From Gilliamella sp. Lep-s35 (GTDB taxonomy: Bacteria; Pseudomonadota; Gammaproteobacteria; Enterobacterales; Orbaceae): a DNA stretch of 64,000 nt. Made by a program: the position numbers and the translations under genes. Location of the stretch: contig NZ_WTEX01000001.1 in the NCBI RefSeq assembly GCF_009795845.1, positions 1-64,000 of the forward strand, given 5' to 3'. The notes below the pieces were generated by a model. The model saw only the letters and a list, made by a program, of their open reading frames with translations. It was not told where the DNA came from and did not search any database. Shown here in pieces: positions 18,681-28,685 of the stretch (positions are counted from its first letter, which is position 1; each line of letters starts with the position of its first letter).

Positions 18681-18757
18681 GCATCCGTAGCTCAGCTGGA
18701 TAGAGCACTCGGCTTCGAACCGAGCGGTCAGGGGTTCGAATCCCTTCGGGTGCGCCA
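18681..18757 (+). tRNA. tRNA-Arg (UCG), anticodon-switched copy
   Basis: 77 bases, CCA encoded, third tandem tRNA-Arg. The body matches the two ACG copies but the anticodon loop reads CTTCGAA, giving TCG, and the stem is CTCGG/CCGAG with a compensated pair. The acceptor has one G-U pair (GCATCCG/CGGGTGC). It should read CGA and CGG. The E. coli arginine tRNAs of this cluster are all ACG. Confidence 0.93.
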
Positions 18758-18890
18758 TTTCGGTTGAATCCCGACATAATTCTAGTATACTAAGCTAACA
18801 AAATTTAATATCTAAAATCAATCTACTTTTTGATTTATAAGTTCTATATTAGAATAACGATAAAGTAGAAAGATATACCCTAATTAATAA

Positions 18891-20195
<1,305 letters not shown>

Positions 20196-20213
20196 GTAAA
20201 ACCAAACTTATTT

Positions 20214-20247
20214 AATAGCGCTACTTATTAGTTAGCGCTATTTTTTT
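20214..20247 (+). terminator. serS terminator
   Basis: AATAGCGCTA (20214-20223) pairs with TAGCGCTATT (20233-20242), followed by a run of T. It lies 18 bases after the serS stop. Confidence 0.88.
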
Positions 20248-20267
20248 ATTAACAAAAGAGAAAGAAA

Positions 20268-21164
20268 ATGATAAAAGGCGTCACACTTTTAATATTTGCA
20301 TCATGTCTTTTTGCTTTGCTTTATTACTACCCTGTACTATTACAGCCATTATCTGTTATTGATATTTTTTGCTGGCGACTATTAACCTCGTTTCCTGCAA
20401 TTATTGTATTAATTATCATCCAAAAACAATGGTCAGCAGTAACAGCTCTATTCACACGCATAAAACAGCAACCGCTTTATTTATTAGGACTGATATTTTC
20501 CTCTTTTTTGCTAACTATCCAAATGATGATTTTTATCTGGGCGCCAGTTAACGGACATGGACTATCAGCATCGCTAGGTTATTTTTTATTACCATTAACT
20601 ATGGTCATTTCAGGACAAATCTTTTACAAAGAAAAACTCAGCTTTTTACAAAAAATTGCTGTTGGGTTAGCAGCTTTAGGGGTAATCATCGAAATCACAA
20701 CCACAGGCGCATTTTCGTGGGAAACAGCCATTATAGCCTTAGGATATCCCATTTACTTCATCACAAGAAGAAAATTGCAAATAGAAGGGATTGCGGGCAC
20801 ATTTTCAGACTTCTTGTTTATCTTTATCGGTTGCCTTATTTACTTCTCGTTAAATTATAATGCACACAAAATTATTGGAGATATTGTCCATTTTCCGATT
20901 TATATTCCAATGTTAGGAATCATAACTGCTATTGCTTTTGCTATATACTTTTTTGCAAGGCAATTATTGCCGCTGGGGTTATTTGGCTTGCTCGGTTATG
21001 TAGAACCCGTATTGTTAACCATCGTTTCGGTATTATTTTTACATGAGACAGTATCTTCTGAGCATATTGCCTCATATGGACTAATTTGGCTATCAGTATG
21101 CGTACTTGCTTTAGAAGGAACTATTTTTGTTTTACGAGCAATAAAACGAAAAAGAATACGATAA
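20268..21164 (+). CDS. EamA/RarD-like inner-membrane transporter
   Basis: 298 residues, about ten membrane segments in two five-helix halves, as in the drug/metabolite transporter superfamily. RarD-like features are DIFCWRLLTSFPAI near 31-44, a conserved NGHGLSASLGYFLLPL near 92-107, and FGLLGYVEPVLLTIVSVLF near 241-259. The C-terminus is basic (RAIKRKRIR). Substrate unknown. AAAGAGAAAG precedes the ATG, 20 bases after the serS terminator, so it needs its own promoter or read-through. Confidence 0.75.
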   Translation: MIKGVTLLIFASCLFALLYYYPVLLQPLSVIDIFCWRLLTSFPAIIVLIIIQKQWSAVTALFTRIKQQPLYLLGLIFSSFLLTIQMMIFIWAPVNGHGLSASLGYFLLPLTMVISGQIFYKEKLSFLQKIAVGLAALGVIIEITTTGAFSWETAIIALGYPIYFITRRKLQIEGIAGTFSDFLFIFIGCLIYFSLNYNAHKIIGDIVHFPIYIPMLGIITAIAFAIYFFARQLLPLGLFGLLGYVEPVLLTIVSVLFLHETVSSEHIASYGLIWLSVCVLALEGTIFVLRAIKRKRIR

Positions 21165-21465
21165 TAATACTTAAAAATTTTCAATTTATATATAGTAGCC
21201 TAGTAGCTTGGTAAACTTGACTGGTGAAAAGTAATAATCCATTAAATAATAATTTAGAGTATTTATTTCACCTATTAGGCATCCATTTTACTAAAATAAA
21301 TTTCAATAAATAATGAGCATCTGCTAAGTTAAGTTTAAGTGATTATATTTAATTGCACTTTTATATATGTATAAAAAACTCCGTAAACTACAAATATTAA
21401 GGAGAAAATAGACAAAAAACGAATATATATTTATTTGTAAACCTTCAATAAGCACATGGCATTGC
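21165..21465. other. intergenic region between convergent genes
   Basis: About 300 AT-rich bases between the RarD-like gene and the APC permease. No strong terminator, repeat or RNA gene was recognised; a weak CTCC/GGAG hairpin lies near 21381-21404. Confidence 0.4.
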
Positions 21466-22812
21466 TTACTTACTTTTTTCTAACCATATTAGTTGAGCTT
21501 GACCTTTATTTAAACTGAGAATAATTATTCCCACGATGAACCAAATAACGCCAACAATCTTTGCATCATTATCAATATGAAATAGCACAGGCAATAGCAC
21601 CACGATACCAATAATTGGCATAACAATATCTAAAATCCACGAAAGCCATCCTTTTGAGCCTTTTTTAAGTTTAAAATAACCGATTACAGACAAATGCAAC
21701 ATAATAAATGCCGTCAATGCTCCAATATCAACAAATGATACCAAAGTGGGTAATCCTTTGGCATTATTAGCCGCAATGACCACTAGGCATAAATTAAATA
21801 GTGCAGCAAATAAAACGGCTATTGTTGGTACACCAGTACTTTTACCAACTTTAGCAAGAAAAGAGGGCAAACGTTTATCACGCCCCATACTAAATAAAAG
21901 ACGACTTGCTGCAGCTTGTCCAACCATTGCTGCAAATGATGCACCAATAGCTTTCATTAAACCTAGTGCCCACCCTAACCACAGATTAATTTCTTGATTA
22001 ACAATATGATAGTAAACTTTACCTTGTAGTTCTGGATGACTACGCAAATATTCCGGGTTATAAGGGTTAAGTAAGCTACCAACATAAATTTGTAGCACAA
22101 ATAAACACCCAGCTAAAATTAAACAACATATAATCGCTTTACTAACTAAATTATGAGGTCCGCCATTTTCTTCGGAAAAAGTAGCAATAGCGTCAAATCC
22201 CAAATAAGATAATACAGCAATAGACACAGCATTAAATAGATTACTCCAACTGAATAAATTACCTCCAATAAAAGGTTGTAACCAATCTCTGTTACTACCA
22301 TTAGTGGCTATTATCCAAATACCAACAGATAACACAGCAAGTAATATAATAATTTCAAATATCAAGATGATTAACGTAATTTTAGTCGATTTTCTAACAC
22401 CAACTAAATTCAGCGTAGTAGTTAACATTACAGCTAAACATGTCCATAACCATACTGGCACTTCGGGAATCAATGCATTGAACGATATACCGCTAAATAA
22501 GTACGCAACCGCAGGGATAAACATATAATCAAGTAACAACAACCAGCCTACTAAAAATCCGGCACTAGGATGAATGCCAATAGAACAATAAGCATAAACA
22601 GCTCCCGCATGCGGTAAAGCGTTTGCCATTCTGGCATAAGAAAGCGCGGTAAATGCCATTACCAACGTTGCAACAATATAGACTAAAACAATAGCGCCAT
22701 CGCTTATCGCATCTAAAACACCAAATAGCCCTATCGGTGCTGCAGGGCCAATAAAAAGCAATCCCAGAATAACTAAATCCCGAAATCGCATATTTTTGCT
22801 TAACTGTTGCAT
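21466..22812 (-). CDS. APC-superfamily amino acid/polyamine permease (PuuP-like)
   Basis: 448 residues with about 12 membrane segments. The first is FRDLVILGLLFIGPAAPIGL (about 11-30), the conserved glycine-rich helix 1 of APC transporters. Helix 6 contains LSYLGFDAIATFSEE (about 208-222), a signature of this family, and helix 8 has GRDKRLPS after it. The closest group I can name is the putrescine importer PuuP and relatives. No polyamine catabolic genes are adjacent, so the substrate is open. Single gene. Confidence 0.75.
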   Translation of the reverse strand: MQQLSKNMRFRDLVILGLLFIGPAAPIGLFGVLDAISDGAIVLVYIVATLVMAFTALSYARMANALPHAGAVYAYCSIGIHPSAGFLVGWLLLLDYMFIPAVAYLFSGISFNALIPEVPVWLWTCLAVMLTTTLNLVGVRKSTKITLIILIFEIIILLAVLSVGIWIIATNGSNRDWLQPFIGGNLFSWSNLFNAVSIAVLSYLGFDAIATFSEENGGPHNLVSKAIICCLILAGCLFVLQIYVGSLLNPYNPEYLRSHPELQGKVYYHIVNQEINLWLGWALGLMKAIGASFAAMVGQAAASRLLFSMGRDKRLPSFLAKVGKSTGVPTIAVLFAALFNLCLVVIAANNAKGLPTLVSFVDIGALTAFIMLHLSVIGYFKLKKGSKGWLSWILDIVMPIIGIVVLLPVLFHIDNDAKIVGVIWFIVGIIILSLNKGQAQLIWLEKSK

Positions 22813-22927
22813 AAAATCATGCTCTTATGGCAATTATCAATAAAATAAATATTAAATGATGAATGCAAAATGTGCTAAGATCTGCTTGTTATTAGCTTAT
22901 AATTATTAGTTATAAGTATGCAATTTA

Positions 22928-23344
22928 CTAATACTCTCTAATTTCATAGGTATAAGTCATTTTTGCTGTTTTACCAAGCATGATAGAGGCGCTACAATAT
23001 TTTTCTGATGCAAGTTTTACTGCCATTTCAACGGCTTCGTTATCGATATTAATACCCGTAATGACAATATGAAAATTAATTGACGTATACACTTTAGGGG
23101 AGGATTCTGCTTGAGTTTTATCAATATCTATCCAAAGATCACGAACATCTTTTTTTTTATTTTTTAAAATTGCAATAATATCATAAGCCATACAACCAGC
23201 TGCACCATGCAACAAAAGCTCCATAGGGCGAGCTCCACGATTACGGCCACCATGCTCAATACCACCATCCATAACTAATGAATGCCCACTTGCTGTTTCA
23301 CCTAAAAAACCAAAATCATCCACCCACTTTAAACGATCTTTCAT
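22928..23344 (-). CDS. OsmC-family protein (YhfA-like)
   Basis: 138 residues. OsmC/Ohr fold: GGRNRGARPMELLLHGAAGC near 32-51 with the first redox Cys at its end, and ASEKYCSASIMLGK near 110-123 with the second. The family includes peroxide-reducing Ohr and OsmC; this spacing resembles YhfA, whose substrate is not established. CGAATAATG at the start with an AAGGAGCG ribosome site. Monocistronic. Confidence 0.85.
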   Translation of the reverse strand: MKDRLKWVDDFGFLGETASGHSLVMDGGIEHGGRNRGARPMELLLHGAAGCMAYDIIAILKNKKKDVRDLWIDIDKTQAESSPKVYTSINFHIVITGINIDNEAVEMAVKLASEKYCSASIMLGKTAKMTYTYEIREY

Positions 23345-23458
23345 TATTCGCTCCTTTTAATTTACCTTTAAATTTTGCGTTACAATTTACTAAATAACAT
23401 AAATGTTTTTAATCATTCTGTCATCTTTTGCCTGCCATATTAATGTTATGCTAGCCAT

Positions 23459-23482
23459 AAAAAAGGTCGCAATTGCGACCTT
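23459..23482 (-). terminator. mltB terminator
   Basis: AAGGTCGCAA/TTGCGACCTT (23463-23482) is a perfect inverted repeat; on the minus strand it is followed by a T run (A run at 23459-23464). It lies about 50 bases past the mltB stop. Confidence 0.85.
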
Positions 23483-23534
23483 GAAATCTTATAGAATATA
23501 AGCCAATCTGGCTTAATACTAAGCAATAAAATCG

Positions 23535-24608
23535 TTATCTGGCATCTTTAACTGCCAGCCCTAATTGCCAAACAGCCATGGCATAATGTGTACTGTGATT
23601 GTAACGAGTAATCACATAAAAGTTTGGTAATCCATACCAAAATTGGTAATTATCACCCATATCAAGCCGTAATAAGCTAACTTGTGTATGTCCATCTAAC
23701 GAGCTTTGTGGTTTTAACCCAGCTTTTGCCAATGTTTCAATTGAATATTTAGTACTAAAACCAGTATCAAGTGATAGTGCTTGACCATCAGCCATTACAG
23801 CCACTTTTTTACCACGTTGCCAACCGTATGATTTGAAGTAGCTTGCCACACTACCAATAGCATCAACGGGATCCCATAAATCAATATGCCCATCATGATT
23901 AAAATCAACAGCGTGACGTCTAAATGCGGATGGCATAAATTGGCCATATCCCATAGCACCAGCAAATGATCCACTCAAATCAAAGGGATCAACGCCCTCA
24001 TCTCGGCACATAACTAAAAAATCTTCTAATTCGTCAGAAAAATACTGCGCACGTCTTGGATAGTAAAATGCAAGAGTAGACAAGGCATCAATAATTTTAG
24101 TTTTACCCATCACTCTACCCCAACCTGTTTCAACACCAATAATACCAACAATAATTTCAGGTGGTACGCCGTATTTATTATAAGCACGCTGTAATTCTTT
24201 TTGGTATTGATTCCAAAATTCAACACCTCGTGGAAGGTTACTTGCAGTAATAAATTTATTTTTATATCGGATCCAAGCGCCATTTGGCACTGTTGATGAG
24301 CCTGCTTTTGGCGCTTGCTTATCCATTAGATTAATGACCCAATCAAGCTTATTGGCTTGTGCAAGCACATTACGCAACTGTTCACGGTTAAAACCATGTT
24401 TGTTGACCATTCTATCGATAAACTTTTCTTGATCAACAGCTAATGGGGCGCTTGTGGTTTTTTCCTGATTATGATCTTTTTCAAGATAAACCCCACCCTT
24501 GACATTGGTATGTCCACGGTGTTCTTTCATTGGTGATGTTGGCGACCGCTTATTACTACAAGCTGCAAGCAATAAAATTAAACTAATAAATACAATAATG
24601 CGCTGCAT
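23535..24608 (-). CDS. mltB: membrane-bound lytic murein transglycosylase B
   Basis: 357 residues (E. coli 361). Lipoprotein signal with lipobox LAAC (Cys about 17). SLT-type catalytic domain: GIIGVETGWGRVMG (catalytic Glu near 160), GSFAGAMGYGQFMPSAF (about 210-226), and DFNHDGHIDLWDPVDAIGS (about 232-250), the latter an EF-hand-like calcium site known in MltB. It cleaves peptidoglycan glycan strands from the outer membrane. Ends with YNHSTHYAMAVWQLG, typical of the family. Confidence 0.95.
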   Translation of the reverse strand: MQRIIVFISLILLLAACSNKRSPTSPMKEHRGHTNVKGGVYLEKDHNQEKTTSAPLAVDQEKFIDRMVNKHGFNREQLRNVLAQANKLDWVINLMDKQAPKAGSSTVPNGAWIRYKNKFITASNLPRGVEFWNQYQKELQRAYNKYGVPPEIIVGIIGVETGWGRVMGKTKIIDALSTLAFYYPRRAQYFSDELEDFLVMCRDEGVDPFDLSGSFAGAMGYGQFMPSAFRRHAVDFNHDGHIDLWDPVDAIGSVASYFKSYGWQRGKKVAVMADGQALSLDTGFSTKYSIETLAKAGLKPQSSLDGHTQVSLLRLDMGDNYQFWYGLPNFYVITRYNHSTHYAMAVWQLGLAVKDAR

Positions 24609-24664
24609 AAAAAAACCATATTTTAAGTAGTTGAAAAATCGACAACATCATAAGATATTTATTA

Positions 24665-25666
24665 TTATTTAACAATATTTGGGCATAATTTACCTTCAGA
24701 TATTTGTTGAATATTATTTAACGTGGTATCTGAAATATTCAATAACGCTTCTTGTGTTAAAAATGCCTGATGCCCCGTAAAAATAACATTATGACAAGAA
24801 GACAAACGACGAAAAACATCATCTAAAATAACATCATTCGATTTATCTTCAAAAAAGAGATCACGCTCATTTTCATAAACATCCATGCCTAAAGCACCAA
24901 TTTTAGTTTTCTTTAATGCATCAATAGCTGCGGTTGCATCAAGTAATGCACCACGACTAGTATTGATAATCATCACACCATCTTTCATTTTTTGAAAAGA
25001 TTCTTTATTTAATAAATGATAATTTTCAGGTGTCATAGGGCAATGTAGCGTAATCACATCTGATTTTGCATATAACTCATCTAACTCAACATATTGCGCT
25101 CCTAATTCAACTGCAACATCATTAGGATAAGGATCATAGGCAAGAATATGCATACCAAAACCTTTCAAAATGCGGATAACTGCTTGACCAATTTTTCCCG
25201 TACCAATAACACCAGCAGTACGATTGTGCATATTAAATCCAGTTAATCCATCTAACGAAAAGTTCGCATCACGAGTACGCTGATAAGCTTTATGCGTTTT
25301 TCTATTTAGCGTCATCATTAACGCAACCGCATGTTCTGCAACTGCTTCGGGCGAATAAGCAGGAACACGAACAACAGTAATACCTAATTTTTCAGCCTCG
25401 GCTAAATCAACATTATCAAATCCTGCACAGCGAAGTGCTAAAATTTTAATACCATAACTGGCCAATTTTTGGAGTACTTTTTTATCGATTTCGTCATTCA
25501 CAAATGCACAAACCGCATCATAACCTTGGGCTGTAACTACTGTTTTATGGCTTAATTTATGCTCATAATACTCGATATCAAAACCAAATTTTTTATTTGC
25601 GATGTCTAAATGTTCTTTGTCATAATGCTTACTGCTAAAAACAGCAACCTTGATTGAACTTTTCAT
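24665..25666 (-). CDS. ldhA: fermentative D-lactate dehydrogenase
   Basis: 333 residues (E. coli LdhA 329). D-2-hydroxyacid dehydrogenase: NAD motif GVIGTGKIGQAV near 152-163, catalytic Arg in NTSRGALLD near 235, Glu in DVYENERDLFFE near 262-273, and catalytic His in FTGHQAFLT near 296. Start residues VAVFSSKHYDKEH match LdhA. It reduces pyruvate to D-lactate, expected in a fermenting gut bacterium. A copy of the dispersed 44-bp repeat lies upstream of its start. Confidence 0.95.
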   Translation of the reverse strand: MKSSIKVAVFSSKHYDKEHLDIANKKFGFDIEYYEHKLSHKTVVTAQGYDAVCAFVNDEIDKKVLQKLASYGIKILALRCAGFDNVDLAEAEKLGITVVRVPAYSPEAVAEHAVALMMTLNRKTHKAYQRTRDANFSLDGLTGFNMHNRTAGVIGTGKIGQAVIRILKGFGMHILAYDPYPNDVAVELGAQYVELDELYAKSDVITLHCPMTPENYHLLNKESFQKMKDGVMIINTSRGALLDATAAIDALKKTKIGALGMDVYENERDLFFEDKSNDVILDDVFRRLSSCHNVIFTGHQAFLTQEALLNISDTTLNNIQQISEGKLCPNIVK

Positions 25667-25723
25667 ATTACTGACCTCTTTTTTATGATAATTAGTTAAT
25701 TTTTTAATTGGATATTGGCATTA

Positions 25724-25767
25724 AATTTTATACTGAAACACATAGTATTCCTGAAACTTTTTAACAA
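25724..25767 (-). repeat. dispersed 37-44 bp repeat, copy 2
   Basis: On the minus strand it reads TTGTTAAAAAGTTTCAGG, a variable six to eight bases, then a segment ending in AGTATAAAATT. It lies 58 bases upstream of the ldhA start, so it could carry or disturb promoter elements there. Confidence 0.6.
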
Positions 25768-25876
25768 GACTTAATTTGAATAATGAGTTTTTAGTTTTCA
25801 ATGTAACTTTTTATGTAAAAATGACTGTAGAATAAATCGGCTATCTTAATTTACCAAATTATTTTTTAAAATTGTG

Positions 25877-25885
25877 TGCTATGAT
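25877..25885 (+). promoter_or_regulatory. extended -10 promoter of ampG
   Basis: TGCTATGAT is an extended -10 (TGn-TATGAT) 36 bases before the ampG ATG. It sits inside a perfect 7-bp dyad GTGCTAT-G-ATAGCAC (25876-25890), which could also be an operator. No good -35 is seen. Confidence 0.45.
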
Positions 25886-25921
25886 AGCACTTTGCCAAAA
25901 ACTAACCAATAAAGTTAAATA

Positions 25922-27184
25922 ATGGATAATTCGCAAAATTCACTTTTAAAAACCATTTTTACTACCAAGATGATGATCTGCATTTTTACGGGTTTTGCTT
26001 CTGGTCTTCCTTTTTATTTATTATTACAGCTTTTACCTGCATGGTTAGAAAGTGATGGCATCAATATCAAAACGATTGGAATTTTTTCATTAACGCAAAT
26101 TCCCTATATTTTTAAATTTATCTGGTCACCATTTATGGATGGCTTTTCATTGTTTAATTTAGGCAGGCGGCGAGGTTGGATGCTTGGATCTCAAATTGTG
26201 CTTATCTTTTCAATTGCAATATTGGGATTTTTTTCGCCTTCATTAAATATTTGGTTAATAGCAACCATTTGCTTTATTATTGCGCTATTTTCAGCAACTC
26301 AGGATATTGCACTCGATGCCTTTAGACGAGAATTATTACTTGATAAAGAATTAGGCCTTGGTAACAGTATTCATACTAACGCCTATCGAATTGCTGGTTT
26401 AGTACCAGGTTCATTATCACTTATATTATCAAACTCTCTGCCATGGAATAGTGTTTTCATCATTACTGCACTATTTATGCTACCCGCTATCATAATGACA
26501 CTGCTAGTAAAAGAGCCTATTAGTCAAACATCAAAAAAACATGATTTTGAAGATGTCATCATTAAACCATTTAGTGAATTTATTAACCGAAATGGACTTA
26601 AAACAGCAATATTGATTTTAGCATTTATCTTTTTATATAAATTAGGCGATAGTATGGCTACATCCTTAGCCACACCTTTCTACTTACAAATGGGGTATAG
26701 TCGCCCTGATATTGGTTGGATTGCCAAAAATGCCTCTTTATGGCCAAGTGTGTTTGGTGCATTAATAGGGGGGATTTTGATGATCAAAATAGGTATAAAC
26801 CGAGCACTATGGTCTTTTGGTGTTGTCCAAGTTATCTCAATTTTAGGATTTGTTTGGCTTTCGATAGAAGGGCCGTTTACTACAATAGGAACATCTCAAA
26901 AAATGTTATTAGCCATAGTGATAGGGATTGAATCACTTGGTGTCGGTCTTGGTTCGGCTGCTTTTGTCGCATTTATTGCAAAAACAACTAACCCACTTTA
27001 TACCGCAACCCAATTTGCTTTATTTACTAGTATTGCCTCAGTACCTAGAACGTTAATTAATGCATCTACAGGTATTATGGTTGAATATTTAGGTTGGACA
27101 AACTTTTTTTGGTTATGTTTTATTCTTGCCATTCCAGGTATGTTATTATTATTAAAAGTTGCCCCGTGGAATAGCAAATCTTAG
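25922..27184 (+). CDS. ampG: muropeptide permease AmpG
   Basis: 420 residues, about 12 membrane segments, MFS. Family features are FTGFASGLPFYLLLQLLPAW near the N-terminus, the loop FNLGRRRGWMLGSQ (about 78-91), SATQDIALDAFRRELL (about 122-137), and an acidic-basic central loop. It imports GlcNAc-anhydroMurNAc peptides for wall recycling, which fits with mltB 1.3 kb away producing such muropeptides. Shorter than E. coli AmpG (491), lacking the extra C-terminal helices. Confidence 0.9.
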   Translation: MDNSQNSLLKTIFTTKMMICIFTGFASGLPFYLLLQLLPAWLESDGINIKTIGIFSLTQIPYIFKFIWSPFMDGFSLFNLGRRRGWMLGSQIVLIFSIAILGFFSPSLNIWLIATICFIIALFSATQDIALDAFRRELLLDKELGLGNSIHTNAYRIAGLVPGSLSLILSNSLPWNSVFIITALFMLPAIIMTLLVKEPISQTSKKHDFEDVIIKPFSEFINRNGLKTAILILAFIFLYKLGDSMATSLATPFYLQMGYSRPDIGWIAKNASLWPSVFGALIGGILMIKIGINRALWSFGVVQVISILGFVWLSIEGPFTTIGTSQKMLLAIVIGIESLGVGLGSAAFVAFIAKTTNPLYTATQFALFTSIASVPRTLINASTGIMVEYLGWTNFFWLCFILAIPGMLLLLKVAPWNSKS

Positions 27185-27192
27185 GAGAAAAT

Positions 27193-27855
27193 ATGGACAA
27201 GCTAACCCAAGCATTCGACTTTAGACATGCATGTAAAAAATTTGATGGCACAAAAAAGATCAATAATGATGATATTGAATATATATTAGAAGCTGGGCGA
27301 CAATCTCCATCATCATTTGGTATGGAACCTTGGCATTTTGTGGTGGTTGATAGCAAAAAAATAAAAGTTGAATTACGCAATGTTTGCTATAACCAAGAGC
27401 AAGTCACAAGCTGTTCGCATTTTGTCATTGTGCTTTACCGCAAAGCGAATAATTTTACGTTACAGAGCGATTATTTACGACAAACAATTGCACGCACCTT
27501 ACCGGATCCCAATAATCAAACCGATATTGATATTGCTTGCCAAGGCTTTATCAATTTTTGCGAACAAGGCTTAGCCGACGGCTTAACCATCAACCACTGG
27601 TCAGAAATGCAAGACTATATTGCTAGCGCCAATATGATGACAGCAGCGGCATTTCGTGGTATCGATTCATGTGCTATTGGTGGGTTTGATCATGATAAAG
27701 TCATAAAAATTCTAGAAAAACACATCCCACAATTTGGTAGTGACTTATTTGGTGTTGGACTTTGTTTGGCTTTTGGTTACCGAATTAACGAACCAACTGC
27801 ACATATCCGTTGGCCACTTTTAGACTTAACCACATACCTATCAGATAATAGCTAA
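27193..27855 (+). CDS. nitroreductase-family NAD(P)H oxidoreductase
   Basis: 220 residues. FMN-binding nitroreductase fold: FRHACKKFDGTKK near 9-21, RQSPSSFGMEPWHFVVV near 36-52 (the phosphate-binding and stacking segment), and MMTAAAFRGIDSCAIGGFDH near 149-168. Substrate unknown; members reduce nitro compounds, quinones or flavins. It starts 8 bases after ampG with TTAGGAGA, so it is probably co-transcribed. A second, more NfsB-like paralogue is at 40710. Confidence 0.85.
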   Translation: MDKLTQAFDFRHACKKFDGTKKINNDDIEYILEAGRQSPSSFGMEPWHFVVVDSKKIKVELRNVCYNQEQVTSCSHFVIVLYRKANNFTLQSDYLRQTIARTLPDPNNQTDIDIACQGFINFCEQGLADGLTINHWSEMQDYIASANMMTAAAFRGIDSCAIGGFDHDKVIKILEKHIPQFGSDLFGVGLCLAFGYRINEPTAHIRWPLLDLTTYLSDNS

Positions 27856-27878
27856 ACTGTAGGAAAACGCCGAGTTGT

Positions 27879-28058
27879 TTACACTTCATGGTTAAAATAA
27901 TTCGCTAAAAACTCATAAAGCATTTTGCTTGAAATCGTTTTATGCAGTTTAACGGTATAGAATCCTGAATATTTTTTACAAAATAACCGGCAAAATAAAC
28001 CAATAAATGGCCCTACTGATTTTTGTCTATTCAATTTATACTGATAATAAGCATAATA
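27879..28058 (-). pseudogene. decayed transposase C-terminus (IS481-like), copy 1
   Basis: On the minus strand an open 60-codon fragment ends at TAA 27879-27881. Its C-terminal part reads YTVKLHKTISSKMLYEFL then ANYFNHEV. The form TVKPHKAISGKTPY of other copies resembles the end of integrase-core transposases where 'RPH.A..GKTP' is common. There is no start and no catalytic triad. Related ends occur at 41361, 47011 and 61701. It abuts the IS3 pseudogene on the other strand. Confidence 0.6.
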
Positions 28059-28059
28059 T

Positions 28060-28091
28060 GTAGAAATCCCTCGCGTTGTTTACGGTAATTT
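28060..28091 (+). repeat. degenerate copy of a hairpin repeat
   Basis: GTAGAAAT followed by TTGTTTACGGTAATTT. It matches the 36-bp hairpin at 41456-41491, but the left arm has changed so the stem is weak. It forms the junction between the two transposase fragments. Confidence 0.45.
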
Positions 28092-28592
28092 GATGTCGGT
28101 GATAAAAAACAAATTGTTGTTGCGGATTTAACCTATATTCAAGTTAAGCAACGTTGGAACTATTTATGTGTTTTAGTGAACTTATCCGATAGGCAGATTG
28201 TCGGTTACCATGTTGGCCAACATAAAACAGCAGAGCTTGTTATGTCGGCATTAAGCCAAATTAAACTGCCATTATCGAAATTAGATTTATTTCATTCTGA
28301 CCGAGGTAAAGAGTTTGATAATCGGTTATTAGCGGATTGTTTTAAGACATTTAATATCACGCATTCATTAAGCAAGAAAGGATGTCCTTATGACAATGCG
28401 GTAGCGGAAGCAACATTTAAAACAATTAAAACGGAATTTGTAAAAGGCCAACGTTTTAACTAAGCAGCTGAGTTACAACGCGCTTTTTCGGCTTATGCTT
28501 ATTGGTATAATCATAAACGATTACATTCTTCGTTAGGCTACTTGCCTCCCGTTGAATTTAAAAAACACTTACCCCTTAATTTTTTTGTTTGA
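28089..28592 (+). pseudogene. IS3-family transposase, 5'-truncated with a nonsense codon
   Basis: An in-frame integrase core from 28089: VVADLTYIQV (first Asp), LDLFHSDRGKEFDNRL (second Asp) and KKGCPYDNAVAEATFKTIK (catalytic Glu), ending LPLNFFV at TGA 28590-28592. The N-terminal half and first ORF are missing, and a TAA at 28461-28463 interrupts the frame where the related fragment at 1544 has TCA. It is therefore inactive. It lies directly upstream of rspR and may have separated that gene from its operon. Confidence 0.85.
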
Positions 28593-28685
28593 AAATGTGT
28601 TGCTATTCCAATCAAAAAAACTTTTCTTATACCTAAAAATATCCTACTATTCTCCCTTATTTTGTTCCTTGCATAAGAATGATAT

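Noticed and set aside
18568-18777. A 69-codon minus-strand frame reading [22 protein letters not shown]-like sequence
   Set aside because: It is antisense to two tRNA-Arg genes; this peptide is a classic false annotation of tRNA complements.
25870-25895. Dyad GTGCTAT-G-ATAGCAC as a firm operator
   Set aside because: It coincides with an extended -10 sequence, which can produce such symmetry by chance; recorded only as part of the promoter.
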